Source of the DNA: JAGVSZ01 sp963747775
GTDB lineage: Bacteria; Pseudomonadota; Gammaproteobacteria; Burkholderiales; SG8-39
DNA length: 64,000 bases
Direction of reading: 5' to 3'
NCBI GenBank assembly: GCA_963747775.1
Contig: CAVVGT010000016.1
Span: 434,001-498,000 of the forward strand
Shown: positions 8,012 to 16,457 of the stretch, in pieces
Layout of the letters: every line of letters starts with the position of its first letter
Position numbering within the stretch: position 1 is the first letter of the stretch
Notes under the pieces: generated by a model
Seen by the model: the letters and a program-made list of their open reading frames with translations, nothing else
Database searches by the model: none
Told to the model about the DNA's origin: nothing
Program-made: the position numbers and the translations under genes

Positions 8012-8767
8012 TCATCCTCGCACCGCCACCTGAGCCTGCAGGGCCGCGGCGTCCGTGCCGAGGTACACCTCGATCACTTTCGGGTCGGCGGCGACCTCGC
8101 GTGGCAGGCCTTCGGCGATCTTCTCGCCGTGATCGAGGACGATGCATCGGTCCACGACGCGCATCAGGACGCCCATGATGTGTTCGACCCAGATGATGGT
8201 GATGCCGCGCTCCTTGCGGATACGCGCGAGCATGTCGGCGGCCTGGTTCATCTCGTGCTCGTCCAATCCGCCGAGGCTCTCGTCGGCAAGCAGCAGGCGC
8301 GGTTGCGTCGCCAGCGCCCGCGCCATCTCGAGCTTCTTGAGGCCCGCCGCGCCCAGCCCCTCGACGCGGGCTTCGTGGGCATGGGGCAGCTGCACGAGCT
8401 CGAGCGCCTCCTCGGCCTGCACCCACGCCTGCTGCCGCGACACGCGGCCCGCCTGGCCGAAGTAGGCGGCGACCGCCACGTTCTCGAGGATCGAGAGCCG
8501 GCGGAACGGCCGCGGAATCTGGTAGGTGCGGCCGATCCCCTTGTGGCAGACGTGCGCGGGCACGAGCCCGCCGATCTCTTCGCCGCGGAACCGGATCGAC
8601 CCGGCGGTCGGCGCGTACATGCCGGCGATGAGGTTGAAGGTCGTGCTCTTACCCGAACCGTTCGGCCCGATGAGCCCGAGGATCTCCCCCTGCTCCAGCG
8701 CAAAATCGACGCTCGAGACGGCGGTGAAGCCGCCGAAACGCTTGGTGAGCTGAGTGACCTGCAGCAT
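8012..8767 (-). CDS. livG: Branched-chain amino acid ABC transporter ATP-binding protein LivG (operon 1)
   Basis: 251-residue ATPase of the LivG type. Walker A is GPNGSGKST near residue 35, Walker B is LLLADESLGGL, and the switch His lies in IIWVEHIMG near 195. The usual LSxGQ signature is replaced by GLGAAGLKKLEMARAL. This relaxed motif occurs in some LivG proteins but is worth noting because the composite ATP site partly depends on it. It follows the binding-protein gene across an 88-nt gap holding a terminator-like hairpin, so it and the downstream genes are probably expressed at a lower level than the binding protein. Confidence 0.88.
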   Translation of the reverse strand: MLQVTQLTKRFGGFTAVSSVDFALEQGEILGLIGPNGSGKSTTFNLIAGMYAPTAGSIRFRGEEIGGLVPAHVCHKGIGRTYQIPRPFRRLSILENVAVAAYFGQAGRVSRQQAWVQAEEALELVQLPHAHEARVEGLGAAGLKKLEMARALATQPRLLLADESLGGLDEHEMNQAADMLARIRKERGITIIWVEHIMGVLMRVVDRCIVLDHGEKIAEGLPREVAADPKVIEVYLGTDAAALQAQVAVRG

Positions 8768-8798
8768 CGGAGTTTCCCGCGCCCGGACAACAAGAGAA

Positions 8799-8835
8799 GC
8801 CCGTTCGCCCTGCGAATGGTTCAGGGCGAACGGGC
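8799..8835 (-). terminator. Intra-operon attenuator hairpin after binding-protein gene (operon 1)
   Basis: A perfect 14-bp stem (arms 8799-8812 and 8822-8835) with a 9-nt loop. On the minus strand it is followed by TTCTCTTGTTG. It sits between the binding-protein stop and the livG start. A partial terminator here would give more binding protein than ATPase and permease, a known arrangement in binding-protein operons. Confidence 0.65.
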
Positions 8836-8855
8836 CCGGCGCGGCCCGTTGCGCG

Positions 8856-10154
8856 CTACGGCGCGAACGGATGGCCCTTCGGGAACGGCAGCACCGGGTC
8901 GGTCGTGCGAAGCGTCGTCGGCCACGCGATGTAAGTGCGGCCGTTCACGTACTGCATCACGACCGGCGACGAGCGCTCGCTCTGCCCCGCCATCTGTGAA
9001 CCCGGCGGGAAGAACTTGACCCCGTAGCCCTGGATCGTGCCGCCGACGGGGATGTCGGTCTCGAGCGCGGCCTTGCGCAGCGCCTCGGAGTCGATCCCGC
9101 CGTGCTTCTTGATCGCGCGGGGCAGCACGTCGGTGAGGAAGATCCACGCCTGGTTGAAGCCCATGCTGGTGTGCGGCGGCACTTCCGCAGGCCCCTTCAC
9201 GGCCTGGTAACGCTTCACCATCTCGTTCGTGAGGTCGCCGAGGCCGGGTTTCAGCGTCTTCGGATCGAGCAGCTGGGCCGCGACCGGGTCGACGTTGAAG
9301 AAGTAGTTGGTGTCGTCGCCGAAAGTCTCGCGCAGCTTGGCGATCTGCCCATAGCCCGCGCCGTGGCCGATCAGCGCCTTGAACTTCAGGCCCTGTTCCT
9401 TCGACTGGCGCAGCAAGAGCGTGATGTCGGGGTTGTAGCCGGTGTGCAGGATGACGTCCGGGCGCGCGCGCCGCAGCTTGGTGACGAGGCTCGACAGGTC
9501 CGGCGCCGTGGCCGAATAGCCTTCTTTGAGCACGATCTGCATGCCGTTCTTCTTGCACGCGGCGTCGTTGCCGGCCGCGACGCCCGCGCCGTAGGGGCCG
9601 TCTTCGTAGATGATGGCGACTTTCAGCGCGGCGGGCTTGATGCCCATCTTCTTCTCGCTGTTCTCGTTCAGGAACGCGCAGGAGGCCTCGCCGAACTGGT
9701 CCGAGTGCACCTGCGGGCGGAACGCGTACTGGAGCTTCTTGTCCTTCAACACCGCCGAGGCGACGCACACGTTCATCCAGAAGAACTTCTTCGTCGCGTC
9801 GGTCTTCTGCGCCATCGGCACGCAATGGGCGCTCGAGAACACGCCCATGAGCATGTCGACCTTCTCCTGACTGATCAGGCGCTCGGTCTCCGAGATCGCG
9901 ACTTCGGCCTTCGACTGGGCATCGGCGTAGATCGGACGGATGCGGTAACCGTCGACGCCGCCCTTCTCGTTGATCATGTCGATCGCGATCTTGTTGCCAA
10001 GGTATGCGGCCTCCGAGCCGCCGGCCGCGAACGGGCCGGTGAGATCGTAGATGACGCCGATCTTGATTTCCTTCTGCGCGACGGCCGGCGCGGCGACGGC
10101 GAGGGCGGCGATGGCACCGACGAGGGACAGACGGCGCGCGATAGAGCCCAGCAT
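8856..10154 (-). CDS. Branched-chain amino acid-type ABC transporter substrate-binding protein (operon 1)
   Basis: 432-residue type-I periplasmic binding protein (LivJ/LivK-like, PF13458 type). The signal peptide is clear: SIARRLSLVGAIAALAVAAPAVAQ, with cleavage after AVA. The mature N-terminus KEIKIGVIYDLTGPFAAGG is typical of the family. I placed the start at 10154 because GGAGGAGG lies 6 nt upstream; an in-frame codon 78 nt further up has no such site. Several cysteines (FSSAHC, NVCVAS, ASCAF, AACKK) could form disulfides in the periplasm. Ligands of this family include aliphatic amino acids, amides, urea and aromatic acids, and none can be assigned here. First gene of operon 1. Confidence 0.88.
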   Translation of the reverse strand: MLGSIARRLSLVGAIAALAVAAPAVAQKEIKIGVIYDLTGPFAAGGSEAAYLGNKIAIDMINEKGGVDGYRIRPIYADAQSKAEVAISETERLISQEKVDMLMGVFSSAHCVPMAQKTDATKKFFWMNVCVASAVLKDKKLQYAFRPQVHSDQFGEASCAFLNENSEKKMGIKPAALKVAIIYEDGPYGAGVAAGNDAACKKNGMQIVLKEGYSATAPDLSSLVTKLRRARPDVILHTGYNPDITLLLRQSKEQGLKFKALIGHGAGYGQIAKLRETFGDDTNYFFNVDPVAAQLLDPKTLKPGLGDLTNEMVKRYQAVKGPAEVPPHTSMGFNQAWIFLTDVLPRAIKKHGGIDSEALRKAALETDIPVGGTIQGYGVKFFPPGSQMAGQSERSSPVVMQYVNGRTYIAWPTTLRTTDPVLPFPKGHPFAP

Positions 10155-10292
10155 GGGAACCTCCTCCAGGAAACGCGTTGGCGTACTTGTAATGCGGCCG
10201 GGCAGTCTTGCAGATGGGCCGATGAGCGTCAAGGCGGCGGCGCGCCGCTCCGGCGTGCGCGCACGCCATGATGCGGCGCAAGGTGCGCGGCG

Positions 10293-12119
10293 CTAGAAGC
10301 TACGCGCGAGCGTGAGCGAGTGCAGGAACTTGTCGGCCGGCTGGAAGCCGATGACGCGCAGGCCGGGGATTTCACGCCCGCTCTTGTCGAAGAAGATGAT
10401 TCCGGGCGGACCGAAGAGGCGGTAGCGCTTGAGGAGCCGCTGGTCCTCCGGCGTGTTCTGCGTCACATCGACCTGGAGGAGCAGGATCTGCGCGAGCTCC
10501 GCCTTCACTTTCGCATCGGTGAAGGTGAAGCGCTCCATCTCCTTGCAGGCGACGCACCAGTCGGCGTAGAAATCGAGCATCACCGGCCGGTTCGCGTTCT
10601 TCAGCCGGGCGTCGAGCTCGGCGACCGTGCTCACGCGCTCGAAGCGCACGGCGTCCGGGCGGGCGGCCTGGGCGCCCGCCGTGCCGGTCGCCGCGGCCAT
10701 GCGCAGTCCCGCAAGCGGCTGCAGCACGTCGCGGCTGCCGGAGAGTGCGCCGATGACGAGCGCGGCACCGGCGAGGAGCGCGATCAGACCGACGCCCTTC
10801 CAGAAGCGCGCATAACCCGACGCGTGCTCGGGCAGGGGATCGAGCGCGTGCAGATACATCGCGCCGATGATGAGCAGCGCGGCCCACGCGAGCATGTGGA
10901 GCGCCGCCGGGATCACGGGCGCGACGATCCAGATCGCCAGCCCGAGAAGCATGAAACCGAAGAACTTCTTCACTGCCTTCATCCAGTGGCCGGACTTCGG
11001 CAGCAGCGCGCCCTCGGTCACGCCCACCGCGATCAGCGGCACCCCCATTCCGAGCGCGAGCGAGAACAGCGCCGCACCGCCGAGCACGACATCGCGCGTC
11101 TGGCTGATGTAGAGCAGCGCGCCGGCGAGGGGCGCGGCCACGCACGGGCTCACGATCGCCGCCGAGAGCACGCCCATCAGCGCCACGCCGGCGATCTCGC
11201 CGCCCTTCAGCTTCTGGCTCGCCGCGGCGACCTTGGAGTGAAACACCGCCGGAAGCTGCAGCTCGTAGAGCCCGAACATGGAGGCGGCGAGCGCGACGAA
11301 CACGGCGGCGAATGCGCCCAGCACCCACGGGTTCTGGAGCGCGGCCGAAAGCAGGGTACCGGACAGCGCGGCGAGGATGCCGATCACGGTGTAGGTGAGC
11401 GCCATGCCGAGAACATAGGTAAGCGAAAGCGCAAACGCATGCGCCTTCGCAATCTCGCGACCTTCGCCGATGATGATGCCCGAGAGGATCGGAACCATCG
11501 GCAGCACGCAGGGCGTGAAGGCGAGCAGGATCCCGGCGCCGAAGAACACCGCGAGCATCAGCAGGAAGCCGCCCGAAAGGAGCGCCTGCTCGAAGCGCGC
11601 CTCGTCGCTCACGATGCTCGGCTCGCCGCGGACCTCGCGGCCGCCGAACTGCGCGCTCGAGGCCGGCGGCGCCGTCGTTGCGCCGCCGGAGGAAAGCGCC
11701 GCGAGCTTCAGCTCGACAGTCTGGACCTGCGGCGGGTAGCACACGCCGATGTCGGCGCAACCCTGCGAGGTCACCGCAAGCTTGACCTTCTCGGCGTTTC
11801 CATGCCCCTGGACCGGCAGCGTGACGGCGACCTGCTTGCGATAGGTCTCCATCAACCCGAAGAACTCGTCTTTCTTGACCTCGCCCTTCGGGAATGCAGC
11901 CGGTCCGAGCTTCACGTCGGCCGGTTCGGCCGCAAACGCGAACTTGTCGCGGTACATGTAGTAGCCGCGCGCGATGTCGAAGCGCACTTCGATCGTCGTC
12001 GAATCGATCGCGCGCGCCGACAGCCGGAACGCCTTCTCGGGCTCGAGCAGGTCCTGCGCCGCGGCGATGGCGGCGAAGAGTGCGAGCAGCAGGGTGAGGA
12101 GCGCGCGCATCCGATTCAT
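10293..12119 (-). CDS. dsbD: Thiol:disulfide interchange protein DsbD
   Basis: 608 residues, full length for DsbD. After the signal peptide (LLTLLLALFAAIAAAQ), the periplasmic alpha domain carries the SQGCADIGVCYPP cysteine pair. The central eight-helix domain has the redox cysteines in FTPCVLPMVP and VSPCVAAPLAGA. The C-terminal thioredoxin domain has WCVAC. It moves electrons from cytoplasmic thioredoxin across the inner membrane to periplasmic DsbC, DsbE/CcmG and similar proteins. The ATG at 12119 overlaps the cutA stop (ATGA); a second Met follows at 12110. The cutA-dsbD pairing is common in proteobacteria (DsbD was first known as CutA2/DipZ). Confidence 0.93.
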   Translation of the reverse strand: MNRMRALLTLLLALFAAIAAAQDLLEPEKAFRLSARAIDSTTIEVRFDIARGYYMYRDKFAFAAEPADVKLGPAAFPKGEVKKDEFFGLMETYRKQVAVTLPVQGHGNAEKVKLAVTSQGCADIGVCYPPQVQTVELKLAALSSGGATTAPPASSAQFGGREVRGEPSIVSDEARFEQALLSGGFLLMLAVFFGAGILLAFTPCVLPMVPILSGIIIGEGREIAKAHAFALSLTYVLGMALTYTVIGILAALSGTLLSAALQNPWVLGAFAAVFVALAASMFGLYELQLPAVFHSKVAAASQKLKGGEIAGVALMGVLSAAIVSPCVAAPLAGALLYISQTRDVVLGGAALFSLALGMGVPLIAVGVTEGALLPKSGHWMKAVKKFFGFMLLGLAIWIVAPVIPAALHMLAWAALLIIGAMYLHALDPLPEHASGYARFWKGVGLIALLAGAALVIGALSGSRDVLQPLAGLRMAAATGTAGAQAARPDAVRFERVSTVAELDARLKNANRPVMLDFYADWCVACKEMERFTFTDAKVKAELAQILLLQVDVTQNTPEDQRLLKRYRLFGPPGIIFFDKSGREIPGLRVIGFQPADKFLHSLTLARSF

Positions 12120-12445
12120 TTCGCGGGGCGGGTTTCCGCCGCCACCCACTCGAGGTAGGCCGGCAGCCCGCCGCCGAGTGGGACCGCGATGATCTCGGGA
12201 AGTTCGTAGGGGTGCAACTCCCGCACCACCCGCTCGAGCAGGGAATACCGGTCCCGGGTGGTCTTCGCGAACACGGGAACCTCCTCCGCGGTCTCGACCG
12301 CGCCCTTCCAGCGGTAGACCGAACGGCACGGCGCGAGGATGTTCACGCACGCCGCCGCCCGGCGCTCGACGAGGGCGTGCGCGAGCGTCTCGGCGCTCGC
12401 GCGGTCGGGGAGGTTGGTGATCACGAGGAGAGTGTCGGCGCTCAT
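12116..12445 (-). CDS. cutA: Divalent-cation tolerance protein CutA
   Basis: 109-residue cytoplasmic protein of the CutA1 family, which forms ferredoxin-like trimers. Typical segments are visible: LVITNLPDRASAETLAHALVE, the RRAAACVNIL cysteine motif, and SVYRWKGAVE followed by KTTRDRY and LHPYELPEIIAV. The family was linked to copper and other divalent-cation tolerance, but its molecular role is unsettled. I chose the ATG at 12445 because GGAAG precedes it and the preceding 14 codons are uncharacteristic. Its stop overlaps the dsbD start by 4 nt. The epimerase gene ends 10 nt upstream, so the three may be cotranscribed. Confidence 0.92.
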   Translation of the reverse strand: MSADTLLVITNLPDRASAETLAHALVERRAAACVNILAPCRSVYRWKGAVETAEEVPVFAKTTRDRYSLLERVVRELHPYELPEIIAVPLGGGLPAYLEWVAAETRPAK

Positions 12446-12455
12446 CGCAGCTTCC

Positions 12456-13325
12456 TTACGCAGTCGCGGCCGCGCCGCGCGGCACACCCTCGAACACGGT
12501 CGGGTACAACAAGCGGATCCCGAGCGCCTCCTTCATGCGGCGGTTCACCAGGCGTCGCGACTCGCTCATGAACGAGAGCAGCAGCGGCGAGATCACGCGC
12601 GCCGCTTCCGCGCGCGACACGCGCGGCGGGCGGGCCAGGCCGAAGCGGTCGGCGACGAGGTCGAACCACTCTCCCATCTTGAGCTCGCTGTCGTCGGCGG
12701 CGTTGTAGATCCCGGGCGGTGCACCGGGCTCGAGCGCACGCACGCAGATCGCCGCGAGATCGTCGGCGTGCACGTGGTTCGTGTACACGTCCTCCTCGGC
12801 GCGCAGCACCGGCGTTCCGCGCTTCACCCGGTCGACCGGCAGGCGATCGGCCGCGTAGATGCCCGGCACGCGGAGGCAGGTCGTCTGCACGCCGGCCGAT
12901 GCGCCCCACTCGGTCACCGCGCGCTCGGCATCGACGCGGCGCGCGGCGCGCGCGCTCTGCGGGTTAACGGCGCGCGACTCGTCGACGCGCGCGCCGCCGC
13001 AGTCCCCGTACACGCCGCTCGTGCTGATGTAGACGAGCCTGCGTGGTAGCATCCGCGCGCCCGAGAGGGCAGTGATCAGGTTGCGCGTGCGCACATCGCC
13101 GTCGCGCGTTTCGTCTGGCGGCGCGAGGTGCAGCACGACGTCGGCCACGCCGGCGAGCGGCGCGAGCGTCTCCGGAAGATCGAGGTCGCCGATCGCGAGC
13201 CGCACGCCGGTCGGCACGGCTGATCCCGCCGCCCGGACCATGGCGAGCGTGTCGTACCGCGCGGCGAGCGCGGGCAGCGCGCGCCGGGCGACGTCGCCGA
13301 CGCCGACGATCAAGAGCCGCTCCAT
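12456..13325 (-). CDS. NAD-dependent epimerase/dehydratase-like protein (YeeZ-type SDR)
   Basis: 289-residue atypical short-chain dehydrogenase. The Rossmann entry is GVGDVARR near residue 7. The strand-four segment LVYISTSGVYGDCGG near 100 is typical of extended SDRs. The usual YxxxK is replaced by a SARAARRVDAE stretch, as in YeeZ-like proteins, so classic SDR catalysis is doubtful. Later NHVHADDLAAICVRAL and GIYNAADDS match the epimerase family. It probably binds NAD(P) and acts on, or senses, a nucleotide sugar or other hydroxylated metabolite; substrate unknown. It is divergent from the ferredoxin-reductase fusion at 13365 and lies 10 nt upstream of cutA. Confidence 0.8.
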   Translation of the reverse strand: MERLLIVGVGDVARRALPALAARYDTLAMVRAAGSAVPTGVRLAIGDLDLPETLAPLAGVADVVLHLAPPDETRDGDVRTRNLITALSGARMLPRRLVYISTSGVYGDCGGARVDESRAVNPQSARAARRVDAERAVTEWGASAGVQTTCLRVPGIYAADRLPVDRVKRGTPVLRAEEDVYTNHVHADDLAAICVRALEPGAPPGIYNAADDSELKMGEWFDLVADRFGLARPPRVSRAEAARVISPLLLSFMSESRRLVNRRMKEALGIRLLYPTVFEGVPRGAAATA

Positions 13326-13364
13326 GCGGCGCTATTCTAGCCTTCAGCCAGGACGATCTTCGCC

Positions 13365-14384
13365 ATGACGCATCGAGTCACGGTCCAGCCGAGCAGCCAC
13401 ACCTTCGAGGTCCCGGAAGGGGAGACCGTGCTCACGGCCGCCCTGAACGAGGGCTTCCATCTCCCCTACGGCTGCCGCAACGGCGCGTGCGGCTCGTGCA
13501 AGGGCAAGCTCCTCGCCGGCAGCATCGATCAGGGCAAGTACCAGCACTCCGCGCTGTCCGAGGACGAGCGCGACGCGGGCTATGCGCTCTTCTGCATCGC
13601 AAAGCCGCTCTCCGATCTGACGATCGAGGTCCGGTCGATCGGCGCGGTCAAGGACATTCCGGTCAAGAAGCTGCCCTGCCGCGTGCACAAGCTCGAGCGC
13701 GTCGCCGCTGACGTGATGATCGTGCACCTCAAGCTGCCGGCGAACGAGCGGCTGCAATTCCTTGCCGGGCAGTACATCGAATTCATCCTGAAGGACGGCA
13801 CCCGGCGCAGCTTCTCGATGGCGAATCCGCCGCACGACGACGAGTTCCTCCAGGTGCATGTCCGGCACGTGCCCGGCGGCCCGTTCACCGACCACGTCTT
13901 CGGCGCGATGAAGGAGCGCGACATCCTGCGCTTCGAGGGCCCGCTCGGCTCGTTCTTCCTGCAGGAGAGCGCGAAGCCGATCGTGTTCGTCGCGAGCGGC
14001 ACCGGGTTCGCGCCGATCAAGGCGATCGTCGAGGACGCGTTCAAGAAAGGCGTCGATCGTCCGATGACTCTCTACTGGGGCGCGCGCCGGCCGAAGGATC
14101 TCTATCTGAACGAGCTCCCGCAGCGGTGGGCGACCGAGCACGCGCACTTCAAGTACGTGCCGGTCATCTCGGAGGCCCTCCCCGAGGATGCCTGGCAGGG
14201 CCGCACCGGCTTCGTCCACCGCGCGGTGATGGAGGATGTCCCCGATCTCTCCGCCCACCAGGTCTACGCCTGCGGGGTACCGATCATGGTCGAGTCGGCG
14301 CGCCGTGACTTCACGCACGAGCGGAAGCTACCGCTCGACGAGTTCTACGCCGACTCGTTCACCACGCGGGCCGACCTCGCTTAG
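13365..14384 (+). CDS. Ferredoxin-FAD/NAD(P) reductase fusion (CDP-6-deoxy-delta-3,4-glucoseen reductase-like)
   Basis: 339 residues. The N-terminal plant-type 2Fe-2S ferredoxin domain has YGCRNGACGSCKGKL near residue 37-50 and a fourth Cys in YALFCIAKP. The FAD-binding barrel has RRSFSMANPP, and the NAD(P)-binding domain has VFVASGTGFAPIKAI and a terminal YACGVPIMVESAR. This order (2Fe-2S, FAD, NAD) is that of AscD and of class IB oxygenase reductases. Orthologues in betaproteobacteria are usually annotated as glucoseen reductase but are often housekeeping genes without sugar clusters. Here too no dideoxysugar gene is nearby, so it may serve another partner. Divergent from the epimerase gene. 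Confidence 0.85.
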   Translation: MTHRVTVQPSSHTFEVPEGETVLTAALNEGFHLPYGCRNGACGSCKGKLLAGSIDQGKYQHSALSEDERDAGYALFCIAKPLSDLTIEVRSIGAVKDIPVKKLPCRVHKLERVAADVMIVHLKLPANERLQFLAGQYIEFILKDGTRRSFSMANPPHDDEFLQVHVRHVPGGPFTDHVFGAMKERDILRFEGPLGSFFLQESAKPIVFVASGTGFAPIKAIVEDAFKKGVDRPMTLYWGARRPKDLYLNELPQRWATEHAHFKYVPVISEALPEDAWQGRTGFVHRAVMEDVPDLSAHQVYACGVPIMVESARRDFTHERKLPLDEFYADSFTTRADLA

Positions 14385-14434
14385 CGATCGCGCGGCTCGC
14401 AAGCAACCGATCGCCGCGCTGCCCCCCCGCCCGA

Positions 14435-14463
14435 GCCCTCTCCCCAAGATCGGGGGAGAGGGC
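14435..14463. terminator. Palindrome between convergent genes
   Basis: GCCCTCTCCCC pairs perfectly with GGGGAGAGGGC across a 7-nt loop between two convergent stops. There is no clear T tract. The motif resembles the CCCTCTCC-type palindromes dispersed in many proteobacterial genomes. It may act as a bidirectional terminator or RNA-stabilising element. The hairpin at 1633 has a related core. Confidence 0.45.
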
Positions 14464-14483
14464 ACGCGGGACCATCGCCGTCG

Positions 14484-14963
14484 CTAGGCGGGCTCGATCG
14501 GGTCGCCGGGCCGGATGACGCCTCCCGCCACGATCGTGCAGTTGAGTCCCGACCGGTTGGTGAGCGGCCCGAAGAGTTCGCGGCCGAGCAGTCCGTCGAG
14601 GTACTTGCACGGCACGTTGAGCCGCTCGCCGTGCAGGACGACTTCGCCGACGCGGAAGCGCCGGCCGACCAGATGGTTGAGCGGGACGCCGCGCGTGGTG
14701 AGGTTGCGGCGCGACTCCTGCGGCTCGATCGGAATGCGGTGATCGCGCCGGATCGCTTCCAGCGTCTCGACTTCGATGAGCGTGACCTGCCGATCGGCGC
14801 GCGGCAGCTTGGAGTAGTGGCCTTTCCCGGTCGCGTAGCGGTCGCCGTCGATACCGACGCCCGCGACAAGGCGCGCTTCGGCAAGCTCCTGCATGGGCTG
14901 CGAGCCTGCCTCCGCGATGCAGATGTGGAGCAGTACGCCGCGGAACACCGTCGCATCGCTCAT
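14484..14963 (-). CDS. MOSC-domain protein
   Basis: 159-residue stand-alone MOSC domain, the C-terminal domain of molybdenum cofactor sulfurases and the core of YiiM-type proteins. Family features are GIDGDRYATGKGHYSK, QVTLIEVETLEAI, RRNLTTRGVPLNHLVG (the NLT/R segment), and VPCKYLDGLLG with the conserved Cys. Homologues bind the molybdenum cofactor or pass sulfur to metal centres; the exact reaction is not known for this branch. The ATG overlaps the livF stop by 4 nt, so it is the distal gene of Liv operon 2. No membrane segment or signal peptide is present. Confidence 0.88.
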   Translation of the reverse strand: MSDATVFRGVLLHICIAEAGSQPMQELAEARLVAGVGIDGDRYATGKGHYSKLPRADRQVTLIEVETLEAIRRDHRIPIEPQESRRNLTTRGVPLNHLVGRRFRVGEVVLHGERLNVPCKYLDGLLGRELFGPLTNRSGLNCTIVAGGVIRPGDPIEPA

Positions 14964-15676
14964 GCCGCTTCCCCTCCCAGATAGGCCGCCACCACCTTCG
15001 GATCATTCGCGATCTCGCGCGCCGGACCGGACAAGGTGATTGCGCCGCTCTCCATCACGTACGCGCGTGCCGCAAGCCCGAGCGCGAGCCGCGCGTTCTG
15101 CTCGACGAGCAGCACCGTCACACCGGCTGCGGCGATGTCGCGCACCACCTCGAAGATCCGCTGCACCACGATCGGTGCGAGCCCCATGCTCGGCTCGTCG
15201 AGGAGCAGCAGCTTCGGCCGGCTCATCAGCGCGCGGGCGATCGCGAGCATCTGCTGCTCGCCGCCCGACAGCGTGCCGCCGGTCTGCGCGCGCCGCTCCC
15301 GGAGCCGGGGAAAGAGCGTGTGCATGCGCTCGCGGTCGGACGCGATCTCGCGATCATTGCGCGCATAGGCGCCCATTGCCAGATTCTCGTCGACGGTGAG
15401 CTGCGGGAACACGCCGCGGCCCTCCGGGACCATCACCAGCCCTTGGCGCGCGCGCTCGAACGCGCGCATGCCCGCAAGATCGCGCCCGGCATAGCGCACC
15501 GCGCCCGGTGGCGCCCCGATCAGACCCGAGATCGCGCGTAGCGTCGAGGACTTGCCCGCGCCATTGGCGCCGATCAGGCACACGAGCTCGCCCTCGTCGA
15601 CGGAGAGATCGATGCCTTTCACCGCGCGGATGCCGCCGTACCGGATCTCCAGCCCCTTGACCTCGAGCAGGCTCAT
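14960..15676 (-). CDS. livF: Branched-chain amino acid ABC transporter ATP-binding protein LivF (operon 2)
   Basis: 238-residue ATPase of LivF type. It has Walker A GANGAGKSS near residue 38, the segment GLVMVPEGRGVFPQLTVDENL, signature LSGGEQQML near 140, Walker B LLLLDEPSMGL, and switch region VLLVEQNARLAL. It ends the ATPase pair of operon 2: livG stops 16 nt upstream and the MOSC gene starts within its stop codon. With LivG it would power the LivH/LivM channel of this operon. It is clearly a paralogue of the 7282-7986 gene, not a recent copy: the two proteins differ at many positions outside the motifs. Confidence 0.9.
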   Translation of the reverse strand: MSLLEVKGLEIRYGGIRAVKGIDLSVDEGELVCLIGANGAGKSSTLRAISGLIGAPPGAVRYAGRDLAGMRAFERARQGLVMVPEGRGVFPQLTVDENLAMGAYARNDREIASDRERMHTLFPRLRERRAQTGGTLSGGEQQMLAIARALMSRPKLLLLDEPSMGLAPIVVQRIFEVVRDIAAAGVTVLLVEQNARLALGLAARAYVMESGAITLSGPAREIANDPKVVAAYLGGEAA

Positions 15677-15692
15677 GCGGCCGTCTCCGAGT

Positions 15693-16457
15693 TCACGCGG
15701 CCACCGTACCCAGATAAGCCTCGATCACCTTCGGATCGCGCTGCACGTCGGCGGGCACGCCTTCGGCGATGCGGCAGCCATAGTCGAGCACCAGGACCCG
15801 GTCGCACACGCCCATCACCAGGCGCACGTCGTGCTCGATCAGCAGGATCGTGACGCCGTCGGCGCGGATCTTCTCGAGCAGCCCGCGCAGCGCGCGCGTC
15901 TCCGACTCGTTCATGCCGGCGGCGGGCTCGTCGAGCGCGAGCAGCTTGGGGTCGGTCGCGAGCGCGCGCGCGATCTCGAGCCGGCGCTGGTCGCCGTAGG
16001 GCAGGCTGCCGGCCGGGTCGTTTGCGCGCACGCCGATGCCGACGTAGTCGAGCAGCTGCGCCGCGCGCCGCTCGATGCCCGCCTCCTCGTCGACGGTCGC
16101 GCGGTCGCGCAGCACCGCGCCGATCACGCCGGCGCGCGTGCGCAGATGGCGACCGATCATCACGTTCTCCAGCGCCGAAAGGTTCGCGAACAGGCGGATG
16201 TTCTGGAAGGTGCGCGCAATGCCGCGCGCGGTCACCACGTGCGGCTTCAGTCCGGCGAGCGACTGCCCGTCGAAATCGAAGCTCCCGCCGTCGGGCGCGT
16301 AGATGCCGGTGAGCACGTTGAAGAGCGTCGTCTTACCGGCGCCGTTCGGGCCGATCAGCCCGTAGATCTCGCCCGAGTCGATGGTGAAGCTCACGTCGGA
16401 GAGCGCGTGCACGCCGCCGAAGCGTTTCGAGATGCCGCGCGCCGCGACGAGGCTCAC
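15693..16457 (-). CDS. livG: Branched-chain amino acid ABC transporter ATP-binding protein LivG (operon 2)
   Basis: 254-residue ATPase beginning VSLVAARGISKRFGG from a GTG codon. The GTG overlaps the livM stop (GTGA) and has AAGGGGG upstream, which decides this start although the frame stays open far upstream. Walker A is GPNGAGKTT near residue 36. The LivG-type insert RTFQNIRLFANLSALENVMIG follows. The signature is LPYGDQRRLEIARAL, Walker B is LLALDEPAAGM, and the switch His lies in ILLIEHDVRLVM. Unlike LivG of operon 1 it keeps a normal Gly-containing signature. Second ATPase of the heterodimeric motor. Confidence 0.9.
   Translation of the reverse strand: MSLVAARGISKRFGGVHALSDVSFTIDSGEIYGLIGPNGAGKTTLFNVLTGIYAPDGGSFDFDGQSLAGLKPHVVTARGIARTFQNIRLFANLSALENVMIGRHLRTRAGVIGAVLRDRATVDEEAGIERRAAQLLDYVGIGVRANDPAGSLPYGDQRRLEIARALATDPKLLALDEPAAGMNESETRALRGLLEKIRADGVTILLIEHDVRLVMGVCDRVLVLDYGCRIAEGVPADVQRDPKVIEAYLGTVAA

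Noticed and set aside
10155..10292. Promoter TTGACG upstream of the first Liv binding protein
   Set aside because: The -35 is fair but no acceptable -10 lies 16-18 bp downstream; nothing else is seen in this 138-nt gap.
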